Part shown: positions 54,201 through 64,000 of the stretch, piece by piece
Layout of the letters: each line of letters begins with the position of its first letter
Numbering within the stretch: position 1 is the first letter of the stretch
DNA from: Rostratula benghalensis
Lineage: Eukaryota > Chordata > Aves > Charadriiformes > Rostratulidae
DNA length: 64,000 nt
Reading direction: 5' to 3'
NCBI GenBank assembly: GCA_013399305.1
Contig: VXAI01000046.1
Span: 3,534,731-3,598,730 of the forward strand
Position numbers and translations under genes: made by a program
The notes under the pieces: model-generated
Database searches by the model: none
What the model was told of the DNA's origin: nothing
Seen by the model: the letters and a program-made list of their open reading frames with translations, nothing else

Positions 54201-56482
54201 CTCCAGTCTTATTTTAGTGACCTACCTGTCTGGGTTCTGTAATTGAAATTCTTTTATTGACTCATCTGTTAAATTTTGGCATAGGAGAATTCTGACTGAA
54301 TCACAAAAGTAGGTTATGGAAAAATTCTCATGAAAATGATAATCAAACTTTTAAAGTGTTTGGCTTCTAAAATGCTCTCCAAGAATGAAAATGGTGATGA
54401 ACATGTGGAACCCAAGGTTTAGAATACTAACATATAGGCGTATATTTAAAGTGTGCGCGTGTGTGTGTGTACTTACACACACAGAGCAGTTTGCAATGTT
54501 TTAGGGATAGCTGTACTGCTGGGTTTTAAGATGCTTTGTGCTGGTCATTTATTTTGCTTGCAAATTTTCAGAGGCTCTTCTAGCTGTAGACCTGGATGCT
54601 AGTGATGTTCTCATAAATTAGCAAGCTCATACAGTTAAGTTCTTTTAAATATATAGGTATATATTAACTCTTCTATAAACTGAAATATGCTTGGGATGAA
54701 TGAACTGGGACAAATGCTGCTTTGGGGTGTCGTTTTATGAGATGCTAATGTGATGGTTTGGCTTCCAGAAGTAGTTAGCTTGGTGCCTCAAACTAGAACA
54801 TATTGACATGTGATGGTGTGTTTAATTATTTGGATCTGCTGTATTTCACTGACATGAAAATGTTTAAAAAATTGTGTTCTAGATCTCTTAGAGGTATAAG
54901 TCAAGCACTTCAGCATCTTTGTGACAGGTATTGTGATCAAAAAGCTGACTGTAGTGACACCAAAATAATCAAGTCACTGGCAGAGCTGATGGTAGTCTTT
55001 GGCCATTCTTCTCCCTTCCTTTGCTTCAACCAATGATTTTCAGTATTATGACTTTCAGAAGTTCCTTATAAGTTTTCCAGTATAAGTGCAGGCTCAATAC
55101 TATCTCTGACAGTAGGTTTGCCCTGCACCACCTCCCACCCCCCCCTTTTTTTTTTTTTTTTTGGTGTGTGTTTCCTCTTCATGGCTCTCCAAGTAGTACA
55201 TGAACATCTTGTGGTCTAAATACACAGTTACTCAACATTTCTTTTCACACATTGCATCACATTAATCCAGTCATGACTGGACTGTTTCTTTCAGATGCAT
55301 AATTCAGTCTGCACTCCTGTAGTGTTGTTCCCGGTAGGTCATTCTGCAATTCTGTTTGGTAGCTTCTAATTTGTACTTTAATGATAGGTTTTGCAAGACT
55401 CTTTCATGCTTCTCTCTTTTCCTAGTAGTTCCAGAATATTCAGTTGTTGTAGAATGTGGTAACTGTAATGGAGGAGTTGGGAGAAATCAATCATAAATGC
55501 AAACTGCTGTCTTGGAGCAGTCACCTAAGTGAAATTTCAGCTCAGTGTCTGATGATCATGGATTGTAGGATTTCTCTTTATTACACCACTTAAATCTAGT
55601 ACAAGAAAAATCTTGTGCTGGCTGATGTATAGATTTCTGTCACATGTCTTACTTGTATATTGCCTTTACTCTTAGCATAACCTGAGAGTAAATAGAAAGA
55701 TACTTTTATTGAAACTAAGATTCTAACCTAAGAAATCACCTTAATTTTTGTTTTCCTGTCTGAATTTCTTGTTGATTTTTCTGCAAGAAATATATTTAAG
55801 AAAAATGTATGTTAAAAAAATCTAAAGTTTCATGAGCACAAGCTAATACATGCTCAGATTGCTCTTTTAAGGTAAGTCAGCTTAAAATAGTTGTGTGTAG
55901 TATCCAAGAATGACAAATTGACTTTCCTTGAATTCTAGGTGTTATGTTTACAACAAAAAAGGACGGCTGGTAAACGCACCGTATGTGGACAACTCTTACA
56001 AGTGGGCTGGCGGTGGCTTTCTGTCATCAGTAGGTGACCTTCTGAAATTTGGAAATGCTTTGTTATACAGTTATCAAGCAGGACAATTTAAGAACACTGA
56101 CGGCAAACTTCTTCCTGGGTACCTCAAGCCAGACACAGTGGCGATGATGTGGACCCCAGTGCCAAAAACGGAAGTATCGTGGGACAGGGATGGTAAATAT
56201 GCAATGGCTTGGGCTGTAGTAGAGAAAAAACAACAATATGGCTGTTGCAGACAGCAAAGACACTACGCATCGCATACTGGTGGGGCAGTGGGGGCGAGTA
56301 GTGTCCTCCTGATTCTTCCTGAAGAGCTGGGTTCTGATGCTATAAATAGTGGGCTCGTGGAACCACCTAGAGGAGTAATTGTTAGCATTATCTGTAATAT
56401 GCAATCAGTTTCACTCAACAGCACTGCCTTAAAGATTGCAAGGGAATTTGATAAAGAAAAATGGGCACAATACATAGATTGA
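47720..56482 (+). CDS. LACTB: LACTB gene, serine beta-lactamase-like protein, mitochondrial (six coding exons, whole span)
   Basis: Join of 47720-47983, 48813-48879, 50949-51139, 51506-51851, 53416-53581 and 55939-56482: 1578 bases, 525 residues (human form 547 as I recall). LACTB descends from bacterial class C beta-lactamases/penicillin-binding proteins and acts as a serine protease forming filaments in the mitochondrial intermembrane space; it has been linked to lipid metabolism and tumour suppression. The N-terminus is Arg-rich with a hydrophobic [11 protein letters not shown] near residues 35-45. The catalytic SISK is at 133-136, Tyr295 in YST at 295-297 and HTGG at 447-450. A Lys/Glu-rich insertion covers about residues 193-265. 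All introns are GT-AG. Confidence 0.97.
48579..48579. other. Single ambiguous base (N) in LACTB intron 1
   Basis: One undetermined base within ATTATTTTNATTATT, an AT-rich simple stretch; no coding effect. Confidence 0.99.
48813..48879 (+). CDS. LACTB: LACTB exon 2 (residues 89-111)
   Basis: A 67-base exon encoding [20 protein letters not shown] and SE plus one base of Gly111. Acceptor TTGGCAG, donor GTTAGT. This is the first beta strand pair of the beta-lactamase-like fold. Confidence 0.95.
48880..50948. other. LACTB: LACTB intron 2
   Basis: About 2.1 kb. It holds a CACACACACACAC run near 49376 and a sense-oriented CR1 fragment at 50095-50384. A 136-codon frame at 49512-49922 has no recognisable content and is not called. 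Confidence 0.65.
50095..50384 (+). mobile_element. CR1 LINE 3' fragment in LACTB intron 2
   Basis: About 290 bases of CR1 3' sequence: CAGGGAGTGGAGTGATAGGA, the TTTAGATTAGGTATTGGGAA block, GGTTGCCCAGAGAAGCTGTG, then the shared GGCTGGATGGGGCTTTGAGC and CCTTCCAACTCTAACC terminal motifs, ending near ATTCTGTGAG. It is the longest CR1 copy in the window and lies in the sense direction of LACTB. Confidence 0.95.
50949..51139 (+). CDS. LACTB: LACTB exon 3 (residues 111-174, catalytic SxxK)
   Basis: A 191-base exon encoding [10 protein letters not shown], the nucleophile motif [10 protein letters not shown] (Ser133 and Lys136 by this model), then [16 protein letters not shown] and YVPEFPEK. Acceptor TCTTAAAG, donor GTACGG. 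SxxK is the acylated serine and general-base lysine of the PBP/class C family, so the catalytic core is intact. Confidence 0.97.
51506..51851 (+). CDS. LACTB: LACTB exon 4 (residues 175-290, charged insertion)
   Basis: A 346-base exon beginning [20 protein letters not shown], the conserved helix region, then a long Lys/Glu/Gln-rich insertion characteristic of animal LACTB and absent from bacterial relatives, then [14 protein letters not shown]. Acceptor CTTAG, donor GTGAGT. It ends with one base of Gly290. Confidence 0.95.
51852..53415. other. LACTB: LACTB intron 4
   Basis: About 1.6 kb; a possible tiny CR1 remnant at 52539-52561 and no recognised exon. Confidence 0.6.
52539..52561 (-). mobile_element. 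Possible CR1 terminal remnant, reverse orientation
   Basis: ATAGAATCACAGAATTGTTA resembles the reverse complement of a CR1 terminus, but only about 22 bases match and chance is possible. Confidence 0.4.
53416..53581 (+). CDS. LACTB: LACTB exon 5 (residues 290-345, YST motif)
   Basis: A 166-base exon encoding [20 protein letters not shown] through EAMIYNRA and two bases of Arg345. YST occupies the place of the catalytic YxN of class C enzymes; Tyr295 is kept while Asn is replaced by Thr, as in the mammalian protein. Acceptor CCTCAAG, donor GTAAAC. Confidence 0.96.
54453..54484 (+). repeat. GT dinucleotide repeat facing an AC repeat
   Basis: GTGCGCGTGTGTGTGTGT passes directly into ACTTACACACACACA, so the two microsatellite halves form an inverted repeat with a stem of about 10 bp (62-71 pairing with 74-83 of the 544xx block). 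Confidence 0.8.
55266..55281. repeat. 16-bp perfect palindrome
   Basis: TCCAGTCATGACTGGA reads the same on both strands, in LACTB intron 5. No known function. Confidence 0.85.
55939..56482 (+). CDS. LACTB: LACTB exon 6 (residues 345-525, HTGG and C-terminus)
   Basis: The coding part is 544 bases to TGA. It opens [20 protein letters not shown] and contains [20 protein letters not shown], the third active-site motif [12 protein letters not shown] (His447-Thr448-Gly449) and the ending [19 protein letters not shown] replaces the KTG of beta-lactamases, as is usual in LACTB. Acceptor AATTCTAG. Conservation is high throughout, with no frameshift. Confidence 0.97.
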
Positions 56483-56829
56483 AAAAAGAGGCACTTATAA
56501 CTGAATGCACTGTACTGAAGCATGAAAAACAAATGGAGAAGGGGTATAATTGGACTTTTGAGATCACTAAGAATATGTGAAGAAAAAAGCAGGAAAAGTT
56601 CACTTAATTAACTTCTGCTAGTGGTGCTAAACTTAAGCATATGTAACTGGCATTCATCTCTCAGGGAAGTTCCTAACTTACAGAAAAGGAGAATGTAACA
56701 GTTAAATGTGACTTCCTGTAGTACCTGTGTAAATTACCATGATATTAGCCGAGTTTTTTTCTCATCCAGTCAAACATTTGACCAAGATTAAAAACACTAG
56801 CATTGGTTTCTTGCACTGAGAGGTACAAC

Positions 56830-56835
56830 AATAAA
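56830..56835 (+). terminator. LACTB: Proximal poly(A) signal of LACTB
   Basis: AATAAA in CAACAATAAATTAAC, giving a 3' UTR of about 370 bases. Confidence 0.55.
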
Positions 56836-57010
56836 TTAACTACCTTGTTAATGATTAACTGAAAAAGTTCACATCTTGATTTGAGCACACAAAGACATAA
56901 TTCGTTTTTCTCAGTTTCAGTCTGCCAAAACTGTTCAGTATTACTTATACAGAAAAATAGTTTTACTGTTGGTTTTTATATTTTCACATAGCGCTTTTCT
57001 TACTTGCTTA

Positions 57011-57051
57011 AAAAGAAAAAAAAAAAAAACCCTACAACAAACCCCAAACCT
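57011..57051 (+). repeat. A-rich tract grading into A/C units
   Basis: AAAAG and A13 followed by CCCTACAACAAACCCC-type sequence, nearly A/C only. Confidence 0.6.
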
Positions 57052-59314
57052 TGAAGCTACATCCAGAATGCTGATTTATAGCAGAAGTACACTTTTGTCA
57101 GAGCTGGGGATTGTTAAGAATTAGAAAAGGATGAAGCTGGAGTAATGTAAGTAAACTGGCTTTTGGGGTTTTTTTTCCATTTAGATGTCCTCTCTTCCAT
57201 TTTTATTGGACACAGAGACTGTGTGAAACTAGTTTACTGTGAAATAAGGGTCGAAACTCCACAGTCGAATATGCCCGAATAGCACAACATGGTGAGCTGT
57301 CCAACTGTCTCATTGTTTTTGAAGGATACATGTGCTAACTTTTGCAGCCAGAAATGGCACTGTGTTCTGTAATGCAGATATTCCTTTAAATATAAGCATT
57401 AGGAACTCAAATAACTCTGCTTGAAGCCAGTAGCAGAAATCTCACAGACTTTGGAAGGTTTTTCTGAAAACCGCTCTTTTTTTCCAGTTGGAGAACTGTC
57501 CCGAGTTCCTTTTGCAAAAGGCAGAACAGTAAATTGTGACAGAGTTCCAAAGCAGCATTTTCTAATCTTCGGTTTTGCTATAGGAATACAATAGCATCCG
57601 AATACATTAATTTTATGTATTCCATAATGGCATGGAAGATCTCCCTGACTTCCAAGATTTACCCCCTTCCTACTTCCCCTGCACTTCCCTCAGACAGTAT
57701 TTCCAGGCAGACACCAACTTCAGTACCCTAGAGGAAAGATTTGAATAGTTACCTCCCTGCACTGCTTGGCAGCTCTGCCTCTTAATTTAAGGAGCAAGAC
57801 AACAGCTGGCAGAAGGTGGCCTTACTTGCTTCTTTCCCAAGTTAGCGCTTCTAGTATTTATTTCACTGTTCTTACCTACCCTGTGGTGAAACAACATGCT
57901 GTCGGCTCTGTTCCCACCATGCCTGTGGCAACATATATTACCTAAGACTGACAAACCAGAAAATTTAATATTTTGAGGTGTTGGTGTTATACCTACATTT
58001 TTAATTGAAGGGAGTAGGACTGGTTTAGTACTCCACATAATTATAACCATTCTTGTGCCTTAAAACAGTAAAAGCTCGCAACTAAACTCTTGTGCTTGTT
58101 TTTTCTGGCCCACACACCAATCCTTCACTTTTTAATTCATGATGGGTTGTCTTCCACTCAAGAATATCAAATCAGTAGAGACAACAGAGGGAACCCTTCT
58201 GAACAGACTTGCATTTGGTCAGGCAATAAATTATCTACTCTTCTAATAGTGTTTGAGAGTTCCAGTACAGTTGTACTGGAGGTGAGTGGCTTCTACAACA
58301 CCAGCATGCTTTTTTTTCCAGTCCTGAGCACGCACCAGTTGGGTAAACGCGCGGCAGCAGAAGTCATTGCCCGTTTTACACAGGCAACGAGAGTAAGTAG
58401 TTCTGAGTTGGTTTTGTGTAGAAGAATACATCAATACAATAGACTAAACACAGTGTTTTAAATACAGAAAAGCTGAAAAGTAATGCTGTTATTTTAGGTC
58501 TTATAGCACATTCTTGTTGCAAATAGTATTTATTCTTGCTACCCATTTTGCCTACTTGGCAGAAAACAAGTTTTACTCACTGACCATTGTGTTTGGATTT
58601 AGAGAAAGATTCAGGATGTAGAAAGCATAGGTTTACCATTATGCTTGTCTGCACATGACTAAACAGTAATAAATGTAAATATTTGAAGTATGAATGAAAG
58701 CAAATAATGGTAAGAAGTTTCTGAGGCAGTTCTACTAGCAAGATCTTAACGACAGTGTCTCACTCCCCTCACAGATGATATTTAGCTGCCAACGTTTTAT
58801 ATGTATACCATACTGTATCTCTTGTAACTTAAGGCTTTAAAAAAACTCTTCTGTTGTCACATGTATAGTGTTGGAGATGCTATGATGTCTAAATTTCGTC
58901 TTCCAGCACCTGGGACAATATGGATCACTGACTTTTTCTGATTTGGTGTTTACTTAATCATGAGTACTTATCTTTTATGGTAGGGGAAGAGAAGGCAGAG
59001 ATACAGGAGACTAGGAATCAATCTGTCCTCAGCATGTGTAATCAGGTCACAAGTTAATTAATACTGCTATTTTGGTCTTTATTCTGAAACCAGTTACTTG
59101 ATGGACCAGCATTAAGTGTGGGAAACAAGTCAATTAAGGGCAGCTTTCATGATAAAGTTGCTGTAACATTAACCTTTATTGTGAAAGCACAGTTTGGCAC
59201 TGCCATAAAGCTGTACTTTTCTTAAAATGCATGTATACTAAATTGGTGAAGCTATTTCTGTATCAAACAGCTGCTTTCTACATCTGGTAATTGTTCACTG
59301 TTTTAATTAACTGA

Positions 59315-59320
59315 AATAAA
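59315..59320 (+). terminator. LACTB: Distal poly(A) signal of LACTB
   Basis: GAAATAAAACTTACCG followed about 45 bases later by a strong G/T-rich element at 59350-59382. Using it would leave less than 1 kb to the end of the convergent RPS27L transcript. Confidence 0.55.
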
Positions 59321-60271
59321 ACTTACCGTGCAAATGCAACGAGTTGCAGTATTGGGTTTAGGTTGGTTTGGGGTTTTTTTTTATTCACTAGAAATGTACA
59401 AGTTTTAAAAGTCTTAAAAATAATACAGGTTAAACAGAAATTCCCAACAATAATTAGCTCCTCAAGACACCTGATAATTTGAAAGAGATGTTAATACTTG
59501 AGATCTTATTTAGTAAAGAAAGATACATACAAGACTCAACTGTTTTCTCATGGCTTTTTTTAACATGGCTTTTTAACAGAAAGGGATGGCTTTTAAAAAC
59601 TAACTAAAAATCTGTTTCCTCATTGAAGAAAGGTAATTACTTAATGTCAGCATTTAATACTGAAAATATGCATGGTTTTGTGGTTTTGCTGTACTAGTTT
59701 TTTATTGACTGGAAGCCGTTCACAGCTGTTAATGTAGTTTGCTGACTTACTGTTGCTTACATACAGCACATGACTTCTCTATACCAAATGGTTTCGGTGT
59801 TTTGCAAAAGCCTTTCCCCCCCGCACACCTTTTTTTTTTCTTTTGTATAGAAGTCTCAGTGTAGAGTACCAAATGCAGTTTTGAGACCAGATTAGAGGGA
59901 GGGAAAACACATGCATTCCAGAAAAACAGCCAAATGTGAGTAACTTCATATTTTTATTTATCACATTACTCAACAGAGTAAAGGGACCAAAGTAACGGTG
60001 AAAGCAAATGATCAATTTTAAATCTGTGTAACCCTTGCAGTTAGGGTAGCTGCACTAATAAACTGTACCAAATGTATTCTTACAGCAGTTTCTGTCACCA
60101 AATGCATTACACTGCTGTAGTTGATGATTAAGGAGGGGGAGGAAGCAGCAAGCCCAAGGTGTTTATATTAAATTACTCCACTCAATTAACAATACACTGT
60201 TGTTAAGTAAAATTACAAAAATAGAGCTCAGTTGTTTGCAAACTTGCAGGAAAAACTTGCACTTGAAATCA

Positions 60272-60277
60272 TTTATT
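60272..60277 (-). terminator. RPS27L: Candidate poly(A) signal of RPS27L
   Basis: TTTATT on the plus strand is AATAAA on the minus strand, 141 bases beyond the RPS27L stop codon. A further AATAAA on this strand at 59953-59958 would give a longer 3' UTR. Confidence 0.6.
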
Positions 60278-60417
60278 GAAAAAGAGATTCCAGTTCATTA
60301 GTCAACAATAGCATGTAATTTTTACAAAATCAATTGTAATTACATTGTTGTATTAACAGGCGTTTTTTAACTGGTAAGGCTTTCAGGAACACAGATCCAA
60401 ACCACATGCTGAAGCAT
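60278..60417 (-). other. RPS27L: RPS27L 3' UTR
   Basis: An AT-rich stretch between the stop codon and the nearest AATAAA, transcribed leftward. Confidence 0.6.

Positions 60418-64000
<3,583 letters not shown>

Larger units (their letters stand above)
53582..55938. other. LACTB: LACTB intron 5
   Basis: About 2.4 kb, AT-rich. It contains a GT/AC hairpin (54462-54483), a 16-bp palindrome (55266-55281), an A/C-rich tract near 54104-54131 and a C8/T18 run near 55137-55162. No exon recognised. Confidence 0.6.
56483..59340 (+). other. LACTB: LACTB 3' UTR (extent depends on poly(A) choice)
   Basis: AATAAA occurs 348 bases after the stop (56830), again at 58225, and at 59315, the last being followed by a GT-rich GGTTGGTTTGGGG and a T run that would make a good downstream element. 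A short mRNA ending near 56850 and a long one ending near 59340 are both plausible. No coding content seen. Confidence 0.55.

Overview
This is a vertebrate, almost certainly avian, nuclear window. The evidence is compact introns, GC-rich CpG-island promoters, and several short 3'-terminal fragments of CR1, the dominant bird LINE. It holds the conserved amniote block TPM1 - LACTB - RPS27L (human 15q22; by synteny probably chromosome 10 in a chicken-like karyotype). I cannot name the species from the sequence.

Layout: 1 to about 14.3 kb is an intergenic flank with no gene I can support. From 15.06 to about 35.56 kb lies TPM1 (+), read here exon by exon. It has a muscle promoter with exon 1a, mutually exclusive exons 2a/2b, an internal promoter with exon 1b, constitutive exons 3, 4 and 5, mutually exclusive 6a/6b, exons 7 and 8, and four alternative terminal exons 9a, 9b, 9c and 9d. 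All listed junctions are GT-AG, and exon lengths and phases fit a 284-residue (exon 1a) or 248-residue (exon 1b) tropomyosin. A 70-base assembly gap (15668-15737) lies in the first intron. From 35.6 to 47.5 kb is an intergenic spacer whose most striking object is a 33-bp-arm inverted repeat at 37916-37988. LACTB (+), six coding exons and 525 codons, runs from 47720 to 56482 and has three candidate polyadenylation signals. RPS27L (-) follows tail-to-tail; only its last two coding exons (61530-61640 and 60418-60446) are inside the window, and its 5' exons lie beyond 64000.

The three genes form no pathway. TPM1 makes actin-binding coiled coils for muscle thin filaments and the cytoskeleton. LACTB makes a mitochondrial penicillin-binding-protein-like serine protease that forms filaments. 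RPS27L makes an eS27-type ribosomal protein. The richest biology visible is TPM1 alternative splicing: two introns carry a branch-point-like CTAAC or CTAAT far upstream of the acceptor followed by a long AG-free stretch (before exons 2b and 9a), exon 6b follows a similar AG-free pyrimidine tract, and exon 9a contains a split final Ile codon that a plain ORF reading gets wrong. I found no mobile defence system, CRISPR array or gene cluster of new type.
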